NCBI GenBank assembly: GCA_028819215.1 | Contig: JAPPMG010000057.1 | Location: 1 to 64,000, forward strand | DNA from: Bryobacterales bacterium | Lineage (GTDB): Bacteria > Acidobacteriota > Terriglobia > Bryobacterales > UBA6623 | Direction: 5' to 3' | DNA length: 64,000 nucleotides | In this document: piece after piece, positions 1 through 10,423 of the stretch | How positions within the stretch are numbered: the stretch's first letter is position 1 | How the letters are laid out: every line of letters begins with the position of its first letter | Notes under the pieces: generated by a model | Database searches by the model: none | What the model was told of the DNA's origin: nothing | What the model saw: the letters and a program-made list of their open reading frames with translations, nothing else | Translations under genes and position numbers: made by a program

Positions 1-294
1 TCAGAGGGAAACCGATGATCGCAGCGGCTAGCGACGAACAAAAAAATAGCCCTGCGCGAGTGTCGGACTCGGAAACCTGCGTGTTGGGGATCGCCTAGCC
101 GGCGAGTTGCGTAAGGCCCCCGGCGCCAGTCCCCAGGCTAGAGAGCGCTCGAAACGGTCGAACCGGGCCTTGAGACCGGCGCGCATAATAGAATGGACTC
201 GAGGGCGGCCCACCGATCCGCGCCAAGCTGTCTCGGCCGGCACACTGCGAGCGGAGCCGGATCGCGGAATACGCATCCTTCAGGGCCGGGATAG
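1..294. other. Upstream region of rimO, no confident gene
   Basis: I see no convincing gene here. A -10-like CATAAT lies at 184-189 on the + strand and is the best promoter candidate for rimO. A 33-codon reading frame opens at ATG 193, in frame with rimO, and ends in TAG at 292-294, directly against the rimO ATG. It could be a leader peptide or chance. No upstream gene on either strand has a recognisable product. Confidence 0.4.
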
Positions 295-1677
<1,383 letters not shown>

Positions 1678-1699
1678 GGAGTTCCGCGAGAAAGACACG

Positions 1700-1912
1700 A
1701 TGGCTCCGTCTGCCCACACCTGCCCGATCTGCCGCAAGCCGACCAGCCCCGCCTCGCGCCAGCACCCGTTCTGCAGCGACCGCTGCCGCACCCAAGACTT
1801 GGCGAACTGGGCTACCGGCGAGTACGCCATTCCGGTGCGGGCGACGGAAGCCGACGAACAGTGGGAGATCCCGGCCGATACCGGCGGCAGCGAGCGTGGC
1901 AGGGATGACTAA
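1700..1912 (+). CDS. yacG: YacG-type zinc-ribbon protein (DNA gyrase inhibitor family)
   Basis: Small zinc protein of 70 residues. Four cysteines sit in the YacG pattern, CPIC then 15 residues and CSDRC, followed by a DLANWATGEYAIP stretch that matches the family's conserved DLGxWAxExYxIP. The E. coli homologue binds and inhibits GyrB. The ATG at 1700 was chosen because everything upstream in this frame overlaps rimO and looks non-coding; a weak GAGAAAG lies 5-6 nt before it. The gene starts 22 nt after rimO and its stop overlaps pgpA, so the three are probably co-transcribed. The acidic C-terminus is typical. Confidence 0.9.
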   Translation: MAPSAHTCPICRKPTSPASRQHPFCSDRCRTQDLANWATGEYAIPVRATEADEQWEIPADTGGSERGRDD

Positions 1913-2369
1913 GCGCCTGGCGATGACGCTCGCCACTTGGTTCTACAGCGGCTACGTGCCGGCCGCTCCCGGCACCGCCGGCTCGGTCCTGGCGTGGGCC
2001 ATGGCATGGCTCGTGGTGCATTGGCTGGGCGTGCCCGCCTGGGCTTTCGGGATCGCCGCTCTGGCCCTGACGCCTGTTGCGGTCAAGACGTCCGAGTTCG
2101 CCGCGACACGGCTGGGATCGCACGATCCCTCGGTCGTGGTCATAGACGAAGTTGTCGGTCAATGGATCGCACTGTCGGCGGCGGCGAACAACTCATGGCC
2201 ACAGTGGGTTGCGGCCCTGGTCTTGTTCCGCGTGCTCGACATCGCCAAGCCACTGGGCATCCGGCGGCTGGAGGCACTTGCCGGCGGCAAGGGCGTGGTC
2301 GCTGACGATGTTGGCGCGGGGGCCTGCGCTATGATTGGAGTCGTGGCTGTCCGCTGGCTCGGCTTTTAA
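1905..2369 (+). CDS. pgpA: Phosphatidylglycerophosphatase A
   Basis: Inner-membrane phosphatase that removes phosphate from phosphatidylglycerol phosphate in anionic phospholipid synthesis. The protein has 154 residues and about four membrane segments. Family signatures are the N-terminal GYVPAAPGTAGS and the acidic VVVIDEVVGQW motif near residues 70-80, which carries the catalytic metal-binding acids. The ATG at 1905 overlaps the yacG stop by 8 nt, suggesting translational coupling. A GTG at 1896 is an alternative start adding three residues. pgpA is often found near cinA, which lies about 1 kb downstream here. Confidence 0.93.
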   Translation: MTKRLAMTLATWFYSGYVPAAPGTAGSVLAWAMAWLVVHWLGVPAWAFGIAALALTPVAVKTSEFAATRLGSHDPSVVVIDEVVGQWIALSAAANNSWPQWVAALVLFRVLDIAKPLGIRRLEALAGGKGVVADDVGAGACAMIGVVAVRWLGF

Positions 2370-2392
2370 TCCCGCGCAACTACCTCCCTTGA

Positions 2393-3415
2393 ATGGCCAA
2401 CTCGCTACCCCGCATCGAAAGCGTGACGCCACCGGCCGCGATTCCCGGCGGGACGCTGGAGATTCGCGGATCTTCCCTCGCCGGGACGGACTATAGCCAG
2501 CCCTCCGTCGAGGTCGGCAGCCTCTCCGCCAGGCTGGTCGTCAGCGCGAGCCGCCGACTCGTGGTCAACGTACCGGAGGAGGCGGAGTCAGACGCCATCA
2601 AGATCTGCACTGCGGCGGGCAGCAGCACACCGGGACAATTCTCCCTTGGGAGAAGGCTGGCGAACGAGGTGCATCCCGTCGCGAATCCGGTCGTCGACCA
2701 ATCCGGCAACATCATCACAACCTTTAGCGGTCAACGCGGCAAGAAGGTGCCGGTATCGATCTTCAAGATATTGCCTGAGGGCGAAGTGACCGCTTTCCTG
2801 TCCGGCATCGTCAACCCTACCGGCCTAGCACTCAAGGCCGATGGCACCCTGTTGGTCACCAGCAGGCACGACGGGACAGTGTACGCCGTCTCGCCCAACG
2901 CAGAGGTGGAGGTATTCGCCGAGGGGATGGGAGTGGCGACCGGATTGGCCGTCGATGGCTCCGACAACGTCTACGTGGGCGACCGCACCGGGACGGTCTT
3001 CAAGATCAATCCGAAGCGTGAGATCTTCGTCTACGCGACGCTGGAACCCTCTGTGGCAGCGTTTCACCTGGCATTCTGCGAGCGTGAACAGCTGCTGTAC
3101 GTCTCAGCTCCGTCGACTTCGAGCTCAGAAGTGGTCAAGCGCATCAACGGCGATGGCGCGGTCACGACTTGGTGGCACGGATTCGGGCGGCCGCAGGGCA
3201 TCGCGTTCGATTCTCAAGGGCGTCTGCATGTATGCGCATCCTTTGAGGGCAACCGCGGGATCTTCCGCGTGACCGACGCCGAAGCGGAGCCATCCGACGG
3301 CGGCGTGGAACACGTGGTGTCCGGGCACGGTATCGTCGGCTTGGCGTTCGCTCCCGACAAGAGCATGGTGATCGCGACTGGGAGCAGCATCTACCGCATT
3401 CCTGAACTGCCTTGA
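2393..3415 (+). CDS. IPT/TIG plus NHL-like beta-propeller protein
   Basis: Protein of 340 residues without an obvious signal peptide. Residues 5-85 resemble an IPT/TIG immunoglobulin-like fold (PRIESVTPPAAIPGGTLEIRG is the classic IPT opening). From about residue 95 onward there are repeated blade motifs such as NPTGLALKADGTLLVTS, ATGLAVDGSDNVYVG and PQGIAFDSQGRLHVC, which indicate an NHL or SMP-30-like propeller. Such proteins bind ligands or other proteins, and no catalytic residues can be assigned with confidence. It lies 23 nt after pgpA and before cinA, probably in the same transcription unit. The specific function is unknown. Confidence 0.8.
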   Translation: MANSLPRIESVTPPAAIPGGTLEIRGSSLAGTDYSQPSVEVGSLSARLVVSASRRLVVNVPEEAESDAIKICTAAGSSTPGQFSLGRRLANEVHPVANPVVDQSGNIITTFSGQRGKKVPVSIFKILPEGEVTAFLSGIVNPTGLALKADGTLLVTSRHDGTVYAVSPNAEVEVFAEGMGVATGLAVDGSDNVYVGDRTGTVFKINPKREIFVYATLEPSVAAFHLAFCEREQLLYVSAPSTSSSEVVKRINGDGAVTTWWHGFGRPQGIAFDSQGRLHVCASFEGNRGIFRVTDAEAEPSDGGVEHVVSGHGIVGLAFAPDKSMVIATGSSIYRIPELP

Positions 3416-3466
3416 GATGAGCCGCTGCGGCCGCCGCTTGCTGGCAAGCCGCGCTTGTGCAAGCCC

Positions 3467-4729
3467 ATGCAAGCCGAAGTGATCGCGGTCGGATCGGAGC
3501 TGCTCACGCCGAGCAAGCTCGACACCAATTCGCTGTATCTTGCGCGCAAGCTCAGCGAGCTTGGAATCGCCCTCGCCCGCAAGGCTGTGGTGGGCGATGA
3601 TCGCGCCTCGCTGGCCGAAGAAATCCGCCGCGCGCGACGCACATCCGACCTAGTGATTCTGAGCGGCGGCCTGGGGCCGACTCTTGACGACCTGACGCGC
3701 GAGGCCTCGTCCGACGCCACTGGGCGCGCGCTCGTGCTGGACGAGTCTGTGGTCGATGAGATCAGGGAGCGTTTCCGCCGCTTCCAGCGTCCCATGGCGG
3801 AGGTGAACAGGCGCCAGGCGTATGTGCTGGACGGCGCGCTGAAGCTCGACAATCCGCGCGGCACAGCCCCGGGGCAGTGGCTTGAGGACGACGATGGCAT
3901 CCTGATCCTGCTGCCCGGCCCTCCCCGGGAACTGGAGCCAATGTTTGCCGAGGCCTGCCTGCCGCTGCTGGCATCCCACGCCCCTTCACAGCGCTTCTTT
4001 ACCCTTGTCCTGCGGGTGGCCGGTATCGGCGAGTCCGATCTCGAGCAGCGCATCGCGCCGCTCTATGCGCCATGCACGGAGATCGCCACGACCATCCTGT
4101 CGTCGCCTGGCGATGTCCAAGTGCACTTGCGCGGTCAGGGGAACAGCGAAGCCGAGGCTCAGGCTGCAGTGCAGGGCCTGGGAGAGGCAGTCCGTAACGA
4201 ATTGGGCGACGCGATCTATTCCGAGGACGGGCGGCCGCTAGCGGAGACGGTGGCAGCATTGCTGGCAAGAGGCGGTGCCAAGCTCGCGGTCGCCGAGAGC
4301 TGCACGGGGGGGCTGCTCGCGGCCGCTCTGACCGCCGTGGCGGGCAGCTCCGAGTTTTTCGCGGGAAGCGTCGTCAGCTACTGCGACTCCGCCAAGAGCG
4401 GATGGCTCGGAGTCGACGAATCCGTCCTGCGCTCCCACGGAGCGGTCAGCCAGCCGGTGGCCATGGCAATGGCGGCCGCGGCCCGGGAGCGCGCGGCCGG
4501 CGCGCTGGGCGAGCCCGCGATGGGCGTGTCGGTCACCGGCTACGCCGGTCCGGGCGGCGGGACCGATGCGGACCCTGTGGGCACGGTGTATTTCGCGGTT
4601 GCGGACGCCAACGGAACCCGCTCCGCCAGGCGCGTGTTCGGTCGCGGCCGCGCGCGCGTTCGAACGCTCGCTGTCCAGACCGCGCTGGACATCCTGCGCA
4701 GGCGCATCTCAGGCTTGGAGGTCGCCTGA
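3467..4729 (+). CDS. cinA: CinA family protein (NMN deamidase / competence-damage protein)
   Basis: Two-domain CinA of 420 residues. The N-terminal MoaB/Mog-like domain holds the SGGLGPTLDD motif. The C-terminal CinA domain contains VAESCTGGLLAAALT and GSVVSYCDSAK, typical of the nicotinamide mononucleotide deamidase that recycles pyridine nucleotides; in E. coli that activity belongs to the C-terminal domain alone (PncC). Both domains are intact, so an N-terminal pyrophosphatase-type activity is also possible. The ATG at 3467 (MQAEVIAVGSELL) matches the usual CinA beginning; a TTG at 3455 would add four residues. The 3' end overlaps the convergent YcxB-like gene by 21 nt. Confidence 0.94.
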   Translation: MQAEVIAVGSELLTPSKLDTNSLYLARKLSELGIALARKAVVGDDRASLAEEIRRARRTSDLVILSGGLGPTLDDLTREASSDATGRALVLDESVVDEIRERFRRFQRPMAEVNRRQAYVLDGALKLDNPRGTAPGQWLEDDDGILILLPGPPRELEPMFAEACLPLLASHAPSQRFFTLVLRVAGIGESDLEQRIAPLYAPCTEIATTILSSPGDVQVHLRGQGNSEAEAQAAVQGLGEAVRNELGDAIYSEDGRPLAETVAALLARGGAKLAVAESCTGGLLAAALTAVAGSSEFFAGSVVSYCDSAKSGWLGVDESVLRSHGAVSQPVAMAMAAAARERAAGALGEPAMGVSVTGYAGPGGGTDADPVGTVYFAVADANGTRSARRVFGRGRARVRTLAVQTALDILRRRISGLEVA

Positions 4730-5254
4730 GCGACGGCCGGTGCGGCCGGCGAGCGCGCGACCGAGCAACTCCCGCAGTGCTTCGGCGCGGCCCGCGTCAC
4801 AACACCGCTTGGGAATTACGTACTGCTCGCCGGGCGAAGGCGAGAGCAGGAAACTCCGCCGTGTCTCGCTCGCTCCCCACAAGTCATCCCATGCGATCCA
4901 ATCGCTCCGCCGCGCGGCACGGATCTCGATTCCGCTGCCGCAGACGTGATAGAGCATGCGCAGCGGCCTGCCGCCACCGCGCTTGAAGTCCAATCGCGCT
5001 GTCGCCGCGACGAACGCAATGACAGCAACCCCCGGCACTGCCCCGACAACAGCCAGCCAAGCAAGCGTGCCACCGGATAGCCATCCCGCCGCAATCGATG
5101 CAACGAGCCCGGTCAGATAGACGGCCAGCGCCACCGGCGCCCTGCGCCAGCACTGCGAGAGCGCAGCCGCCAGAGCGTCGCCATAGCGGACCTCCGCCGC
5201 GATCTCGAAGCTGCTTGGATCGTGCGCAGGCACAGGACTCGCTCGGACGGCCAT
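4709..5254 (-). CDS. YcxB-like membrane protein
   Basis: Protein of 181 residues with two adjacent membrane segments (about residues 40-60 and 66-86), followed by a soluble C-terminal domain that includes RSDWIAWDDLWGASETRRSFLLSPSPGEQYVIPKRC. That layout, with the I.W.D..G..E...F.L.......IPKR pattern, is characteristic of the YcxB-like C-terminal domain, which has no known function. It starts 6 nt after the OmpA-like gene ends, so it is the last gene of the envelope block. Its 3' end overlaps cinA by 21 nt on the opposite strand. Confidence 0.75.
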   Translation of the reverse strand: MAVRASPVPAHDPSSFEIAAEVRYGDALAAALSQCWRRAPVALAVYLTGLVASIAAGWLSGGTLAWLAVVGAVPGVAVIAFVAATARLDFKRGGGRPLRMLYHVCGSGIEIRAARRSDWIAWDDLWGASETRRSFLLSPSPGEQYVIPKRCCDAGRAEALRELLGRALAGRTGRRSGDLQA

Positions 5255-5260
5255 GCTCGC

Positions 5261-6064
5261 TCAGTCCTTGACTTCGCCCAAATCCGGCCCGGCCGGGACT
5301 GCGCCGGTGTATTCCACGACCGTGTCGACGATGCCGATCTCGACCCGGCGGTTCTTCCGTCGCGCCTGCCTAGATGTTCCCGGCACGCGCGGGCTCGCCT
5401 GGCCGAAGCCCTTCGATGCCAGAATCTCTGGTGGAACGCCCGCTTCCACCAAATAAGCCCGCACCGAGTCAGCGCGGCGCTCCGACAAGGCCTGGTTGTA
5501 GGCGGCATTCCCTTGGTCGTCGGTGTGGCCGTAGATGTAGATCTTGTAGCCGTAGGAGGCCAGCAGCACGCCGGCGATGCGACTGAGAATCTCACGGTTT
5601 CTCGGCATCAGCTCGACGCTATCGAAATCGAACAGGAACGAGTCCTCGCCGAGTTGCACGACCATGCCCATCGGCGTGCGGTCGGTCTCGGCGATGCGGC
5701 TCAACGCCTCGCTCATGCGATCCAACTCGTCCATGCGCTGCTGCCTGAGACGCTCGGCGATCCGGGCGTTGCGCTCGGAGTCCTGCTGTGCCTCGTCGGC
5801 CTCAGCACGCACCCTCCGAGTCTCCGACAGCGCGCTCTCAAGATCTTGCAGCGCTCGGTCGAGCGCCCGGCCGGCCAACTGTTCCCGCCCTACAGCGTTG
5901 CGCACGTCGGCTAGCAGCTCGAGCTCGACTTGCTTCGATTGCACCAACGAGTCATCGAGCGTCGTTACGTGACGCCACAGGCGCCAAGTCGCGAGCGAGA
6001 CCGCTAGGAGCGCGGGCAGGCACACCCAGAGCGCGACTCGTTCGATCGCCCTACGGCCTGGCAT
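5261..6064 (-). CDS. OmpA-family peptidoglycan-binding protein
   Basis: Protein of 267 residues with one N-terminal membrane anchor (about residues 9-27), a long charged coiled-coil region (about 30-125), and a C-terminal OmpA-like domain. The OmpA domain shows FDFDSVELMPRNREIL, YIYGHTDDQG and LSERRADSVRAYLVEAGV, which are the peptidoglycan-binding signatures. It probably tethers the inner membrane to the cell wall from the periplasm. It sits between the small zinc protein and the YcxB-like gene on the same strand. The anchor plus coiled-coil layout recalls MotB or TolR-like stators, but the proton-channel acid typical of those is not evident. Confidence 0.88.
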   Translation of the reverse strand: MPGRRAIERVALWVCLPALLAVSLATWRLWRHVTTLDDSLVQSKQVELELLADVRNAVGREQLAGRALDRALQDLESALSETRRVRAEADEAQQDSERNARIAERLRQQRMDELDRMSEALSRIAETDRTPMGMVVQLGEDSFLFDFDSVELMPRNREILSRIAGVLLASYGYKIYIYGHTDDQGNAAYNQALSERRADSVRAYLVEAGVPPEILASKGFGQASPRVPGTSRQARRKNRRVEIGIVDTVVEYTGAVPAGPDLGEVKD

Positions 6065-6175
6065 GTTCCCTCATTCTCGCAGCCGCGGGAAGACTGTGCG
6101 GGGCGGCGATCCGCTCGCCAAGCCAAGGCCGGGAGGCGAGACGCGCCACCGGTACCCTGCTGCAGCGGGCCGCCG

Positions 6176-6466
6176 CTAGAAGTGGAGGCGGCGCGGATCC
6201 TGCTCGGGCACTTCCTTGCGGAAGGTGTTGAGAAGTATCCGGTGAAAGGCGCAAAGCTTGCCATCGGGAGCCGGATGACCGCACTTGATGCACAACGCTG
6301 TTTCGCCGCGGTTGCCGCCGTTCTTGGATAGCCTGTTCCCGTTGACGTTGCGGCGGCCGCCATCGGAGCGCCCGCGCGCCCCGTTCTGGCCGCGTCCGTT
6401 GGAACCCGTTCTAGAACGGGGCCCCTTGCCGAACCTTGCCGGCCGACGACTAGTTTGGTCTCGCAT
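6176..6466 (-). CDS. Small RGG-like protein with a zinc-binding CxxC...CxxH motif
   Basis: Predicted protein of 96 residues that I cannot assign to a named family. Residues 1-55 are a basic, disordered Arg/Gly/Asn/Ser-rich tail. Residues 57-75 hold CIKCGHPAPDGKLCAFH, which spaces two Cys, one Cys and one His as for a zinc knuckle. A helical FHRILLNTFRKEVPEQ follows. The ordered C-terminal part and the position between ompH and the ompA-like gene on the same strand favour a real gene. Nucleic-acid binding is an inference from the RGG-like tail and knuckle. The ATG at 6466 has a weak GAG 3-6 nt upstream. Confidence 0.55.
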   Translation of the reverse strand: MRDQTSRRPARFGKGPRSRTGSNGRGQNGARGRSDGGRRNVNGNRLSKNGGNRGETALCIKCGHPAPDGKLCAFHRILLNTFRKEVPEQDPRRLHF

Positions 6467-6544
6467 GATTCTCGGGTGTGACGCGAGCCGCCAAGGCGGT
6501 GCGTCGTGCCTTCTTCCAACTTGACGCGCGGTCTGGGCGCGTGC

Positions 6545-7135
6545 TTACTCAGCGGGCGCCGCGCCGCTGACCGGATGCGCCGCATCGTACGCGGTGATGA
6601 TCGCGGCCGTGATGTTGACCTCGTTGACGGCGTACAGAATCGGGCTCTGCGGGTTCGAGATGTCCATCACGATCTTGAAGCCGTTCTCTTTCGAGTACTT
6701 GTCGATGACCGCCATCATCTTCTGGCCGACGGAGTTGAACAGCTCGTTTTGCTCGCGGCCAAACTCGCCGCGGGCGTCCTCGGCCTCGCGCTGGAGATCG
6801 GTTTCAGCCTTCTGGATCTCCCTCGCCAGCGTGCGGCGGGCCTCGTCGCTCATGGTGTTGGCGCCCTTCTGCAACTGGTCGCGCTTCCTGGCCAAATCGG
6901 CGTTCTTCGACTCAAGGCTCAGGCGCGTGGGCTCGTACTTGGTCTCGAGCTGCTTGATGAGCTGCTGGCCCTCGGCAGTCCTCTGGATGGCTTCCTGCAC
7001 GTTCAACAGCGCCATCGACGTCTGCGCAGCGGCCGTGCTGGCTAGCACGGCCAGAGCGCCGATCAGGCACAGGGCGGCCCGCAGGCCGCTCGGGGACTTC
7101 CGCCACGTCATTAGCATCTTTCGTGTGTCTCCCAT
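6545..7135 (-). CDS. skp: OmpH/Skp-family periplasmic chaperone
   Basis: Periplasmic chaperone of 196 residues for unfolded outer-membrane proteins, acting between the Sec translocon and the Bam complex. It has a cleavable signal peptide (about residues 1-38, ending ASTAAAQT). The mature part begins MALLNVQEAIQRTAEGQQ, the canonical OmpH opening (the KIG.VD...I....G pattern), and runs into long charged helices that form the tentacles, with LARKRDQLQKG and AETDLQREAEDARGEF. It follows bamA by 97 nt on the same strand, the standard bamA-skp order. Alternative ATGs at 7117 and 7111 would only shorten the signal n-region. A Pro/Ala C-terminal tail is the only oddity. Confidence 0.92.
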   Translation of the reverse strand: MGDTRKMLMTWRKSPSGLRAALCLIGALAVLASTAAAQTSMALLNVQEAIQRTAEGQQLIKQLETKYEPTRLSLESKNADLARKRDQLQKGANTMSDEARRTLAREIQKAETDLQREAEDARGEFGREQNELFNSVGQKMMAVIDKYSKENGFKIVMDISNPQSPILYAVNEVNITAAIITAYDAAHPVSGAAPAE

Positions 7136-7232
7136 GACAGTTCCGGTTTGGCTGGGCTCACCTCCAGCGTAGCACGAATCGGCGTTTCGGAAGGCTCTCT
7201 CTCGGCTGACGCATGCGCACCGGCCGCCCGGC

Positions 7233-10226
7233 TCAGAAGGTTCGGCTGATGGTGAAACGGAACATCGAGCGCCGCTCGAAGAATGGCAGCCACGTCCCAA
7301 CCGGCCGCACCGCCTCGATGAACGACTGGTAGTTCGGGAACAGCGAGCGGTCCGCGACAATCGGTGGCTTGAGGAACTCCTGCACCCGCATCGGGTTGTA
7401 GGCCCAATAGAAGCGGAAGGGAGCGTTCACGACAGGCATCATGACCTGCAATTCGAGGCCGGTCGAGCTGCGCATCTTCTGCGTCGGGCCGATGATCCCG
7501 ATCTGCTCCTGGAAGCCGGCCTGGGGAAACTTCTTGTTCAGTTCCAAGGCGCGCCCGGAATTGAGCCGCACTTGGTCCTTGCGCAGGATCTTGTTGAAGC
7601 CGATGTCCCAGAACGGGGCCAGCACTACCGGGCCGAACAACTTGATGCGGTACTCGAAGTTGTAAACGAAGCGCGTGTCGCCGCCGGGGAAGTTCAAGCG
7701 GTAGACCGGCACCTCGGTGCTCAGCGGGACGCGCTCCTCCACGCCATTGACGATCTGCACCTGCGTACGCTCCACGCCGTTGTCGTTGTACACCGGCACG
7801 GCGGTGAAGTCCGGGATCCAGACCATCGGGCTGATCGACCAGATCTGGAAGCCGCGCACGTCGTTCTCGCCCCCCATGAACGAGCGATTGAACGGCGGCG
7901 GGACGCGCCCGCCGTAGCCGCTGAGGAAGGAGATCAGCCCGCGCATCGCGATGGTGCGACGCTCGCCGTGAGGCCGGAAGTATTTCGCCTCGACCGTCGG
8001 CTGGATGAACCGGGCGTTGCCGCCGAAGCCCGCGATCGCGAAGCTGGCGTACAGGCTCTTGCCCTTGGACGGCGTGATCGGGTGGTCGACGGTGTTGTAG
8101 AAATAGCCCGGCGTGATCTGGCTGGTGGTGATGCCCTCGAGCGAGTTGGGGCCGGACACGCCCTCGAAATTGAGGTAAGTGAACAGGTTCGAGGCCGATT
8201 GCGAGAAGGTCACCACGTTCGACCGGCGGAAACTGTACGTCAGGCTGAGCCGGGCGAAGCTGCGGCGCAGGGGGTAGCTGAGGAAGGTGGTGAAGCCGGC
8301 CGAATTCTGCCGGTAGTCGAGGATGTTCTCCTTGCCGAGCTGGTCGAAGAGCGGGATCAGGTTGGCACCGGCGAAGATCGAGGCCTCGCGGGCCTGGTTG
8401 AAGCTGAAGCGGCTGGAAAAGACTGTGAATCCCGCCTGGATCGGCTTGTCGAAGAGGTAGGGCTCGGTGTAGCCGAATTGCAAGACCCTCTCGCGGCTGC
8501 CCAGCTGCGCGTCGAAGGAGAGCGTCTCGCCCAAGCCGAGGAAGTTGTTGGTCGAGTAGCCGAAGCCGATGAAGCTGCCCGCAAAGCCCGACACGCCGCC
8601 GTTGAGGTTGATCATGTTGCGGCCGCGCTCCTTGACCTTGAGCGTCAAATCAACCGATCCGTCGCGGGTGTTGCGCGTGACGACCGTGTCGGTCTCGGGC
8701 CCCTCGGTCTTGATCGGGTCGAAGTAGCCGAGCTGGTTCAGCCGCAGCATGCTCACGTCCCACAGGCGCGTATTGAACATGTCGCCCTCGTCGATGAGCA
8801 GCTCGCGGCGGATGACCTTGTCGCGCGTGGTGTTGTTGCCCTCGAACTCGATGCGGCGCACGAAGAACTGCTTGCCCTCGTCCACGGCCAAGTTGAGATC
8901 GATCAGCGGCGGATCCTCGTCCTCGCGGAATTCGAAGCTCGGCTCGGCCACGAAGTCGATGTAGCCGAACTCCCCGTAGAGCTTCTTGAGGTTCTCCATG
9001 CCCTTGCGCAGCTTCTCGATGTCGAACATGGCTCCTTCCTGCATCGCGAAGACCGGCCCCAGCACCTGGTCCGGCACGCGAAACAGTTCCACGTCGGTGA
9101 AGCTGAGCTTGCCGCGCGCGTAGCGCGGGCCCTCTTCCACCAGCAGGTCGATATCGGCAACCTTCTTGGGCTTGCTGAAGATCATGGACCACGGCAGCAG
9201 GAACGTCCCGCGCGCCGGGGCGTCCTGAATGTCGAGCTCGTGCCTGAGGACGCTCGCCTTGAAGTAGCCGCGCTTCTGGTACGCGTTGCGCAGGCGCTCC
9301 TTGTCCTCTTCCAGCTTGCGGATGTCAAACGTGCGCTTGAACAGGTTCTCCAGCACGAAGCTGCGCGGGATGCCCAGCGGCTTGGTGTTCTTCATCGCGC
9401 GCCGGGCATTCTTGGGGCTCATCACCTCGAGGCCGTCGAAGCGCACGTCACCGACCTTGACCTTCGGGCCTTCGTCGATGTTGAAGACGATTTCCACCGA
9501 CGCGGGCGGGATCTGGCGCACCTCCGGGTTGATCTCCGCATACTGACGGCCGCGCTCGCCGAGCAGCTCGCGCAGCACGAAGGTGGCGCGGTTCACGGTC
9601 GTGGGATCGTATCGCGACTCGACCGTCAGGCCGACGTTGCGCTCCTTGAAGCGCTCGAGGATGTCGGACAGGGTGGCCGACTTGTTGCCCTCATACCGAA
9701 TCGTGCGGACCACGCGCCGCTCGGTAACGACGAAGCGCACGATCTTGCCCTGCTCGCCGTCATCGATCTCCAGACGCAGGTCGTCGAAGTAGCCGGTGTT
9801 CCACAGCACCATGAAGTCGCGCCGCAAGGTTTGGGAATCGAACAGGTCGCCTCGCTTGGTAAAGATCCGAGCGGCCAAGTTGTCGCGCGGGATGCGGCGG
9901 GTGCCACGGAATTCGACGGCCTCGACGATCTCCTCATCGGGCCTGCGCTCCGCTTGCTGCGCTTCCTCCACGTCCTGAAACGGCGAGGGCGCGTCCGGCT
10001 GTTCCAGGGGAATGTCCTCGAACGGCGAGGGTGCCTGCTGCGCGGCCTGGGCTAGCAGGTACGGCGGTGGAGATCCGCCGAGGCGGGATTCGGGCGCATC
10101 CGCCGGAGCAGCGGGCCCGGCCGCCGGATCCGGGCGCTCAGCAGCGGCTTCGTCCTGGGCTGCCAATGGGGCCGCCAAGCACAGGGCTAGCAATGCGGCA
10201 AGCAGTGTCAGACCGATTGGGCGCAT
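7233..10226 (-). CDS. bamA: Outer membrane protein assembly factor BamA
   Basis: Central outer-membrane subunit of the Bam complex, which folds and inserts beta-barrel proteins. Residues 1-23 are a signal peptide. A Pro/Ala/Glu-rich linker of about 75 residues follows, then POTRA repeats from about residue 100 (IVEAVEFRGTRRIPRDNL) to about 560. The C-terminal barrel contains GGENDVRGFQIWSIS, the conserved VRGF/Y motif of the Omp85 superfamily. The last residues RFTISRTF form a beta-signal with terminal Phe. At 997 residues it is longer than E. coli BamA because of the N-terminal linker and long barrel loops. skp lies directly downstream. The ATG at 10226 has no Shine-Dalgarno but sits 5 nt after a TACAAC box. 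Confidence 0.96.
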   Translation of the reverse strand: MRPIGLTLLAALLALCLAAPLAAQDEAAAERPDPAAGPAAPADAPESRLGGSPPPYLLAQAAQQAPSPFEDIPLEQPDAPSPFQDVEEAQQAERRPDEEIVEAVEFRGTRRIPRDNLAARIFTKRGDLFDSQTLRRDFMVLWNTGYFDDLRLEIDDGEQGKIVRFVVTERRVVRTIRYEGNKSATLSDILERFKERNVGLTVESRYDPTTVNRATFVLRELLGERGRQYAEINPEVRQIPPASVEIVFNIDEGPKVKVGDVRFDGLEVMSPKNARRAMKNTKPLGIPRSFVLENLFKRTFDIRKLEEDKERLRNAYQKRGYFKASVLRHELDIQDAPARGTFLLPWSMIFSKPKKVADIDLLVEEGPRYARGKLSFTDVELFRVPDQVLGPVFAMQEGAMFDIEKLRKGMENLKKLYGEFGYIDFVAEPSFEFREDEDPPLIDLNLAVDEGKQFFVRRIEFEGNNTTRDKVIRRELLIDEGDMFNTRLWDVSMLRLNQLGYFDPIKTEGPETDTVVTRNTRDGSVDLTLKVKERGRNMINLNGGVSGFAGSFIGFGYSTNNFLGLGETLSFDAQLGSRERVLQFGYTEPYLFDKPIQAGFTVFSSRFSFNQAREASIFAGANLIPLFDQLGKENILDYRQNSAGFTTFLSYPLRRSFARLSLTYSFRRSNVVTFSQSASNLFTYLNFEGVSGPNSLEGITTSQITPGYFYNTVDHPITPSKGKSLYASFAIAGFGGNARFIQPTVEAKYFRPHGERRTIAMRGLISFLSGYGGRVPPPFNRSFMGGENDVRGFQIWSISPMVWIPDFTAVPVYNDNGVERTQVQIVNGVEERVPLSTEVPVYRLNFPGGDTRFVYNFEYRIKLFGPVVLAPFWDIGFNKILRKDQVRLNSGRALELNKKFPQAGFQEQIGIIGPTQKMRSSTGLELQVMMPVVNAPFRFYWAYNPMRVQEFLKPPIVADRSLFPNYQSFIEAVRPVGTWLPFFERRSMFRFTISRTF

Positions 10227-10231
10227 AGACA

Positions 10232-10237
10232 GTTGTA
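10232..10237 (-). promoter_or_regulatory. Candidate -10 box directly before bamA
   Basis: On the minus strand TACAAC lies 5 nt before the bamA ATG, with no Shine-Dalgarno and no good -35. A start site about 6-7 nt after the box would give a leaderless mRNA. Just upstream, 10227-10423 holds no gene; it contains the perfect 12-nt palindrome AGCACTAGTGCT at 10317-10328. Confidence 0.45.
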
Positions 10238-10423
10238 GGCGGCGAATCCTTAGCGGCGCGCGAGGCTGGCTACCGGTATCAGGAACGAACTACGCATGCT
10301 CCCATGTGGCTGTTTCAGCACTAGTGCTTCGAGCTACAGATTGGAAACGGGCAGCCAGTCCGGCCGACCCCATGCCTCGTCCGACAGAACAGACGGTTGC
10401 GGCGCGTCAGAGAGTTCGAGAAT

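Noticed and set aside
7572..10055. 827-codon open frame on the + strand
   Set aside because: It is antisense to bamA throughout, has no domain, and its composition is what the GC-rich complement of bamA would give.
10227..10423. Possible RNA gene near bamA
   Set aside because: A GTTCGAGAATT stretch recalls a tRNA T-loop, but no acceptor or anticodon stem can be formed around it.
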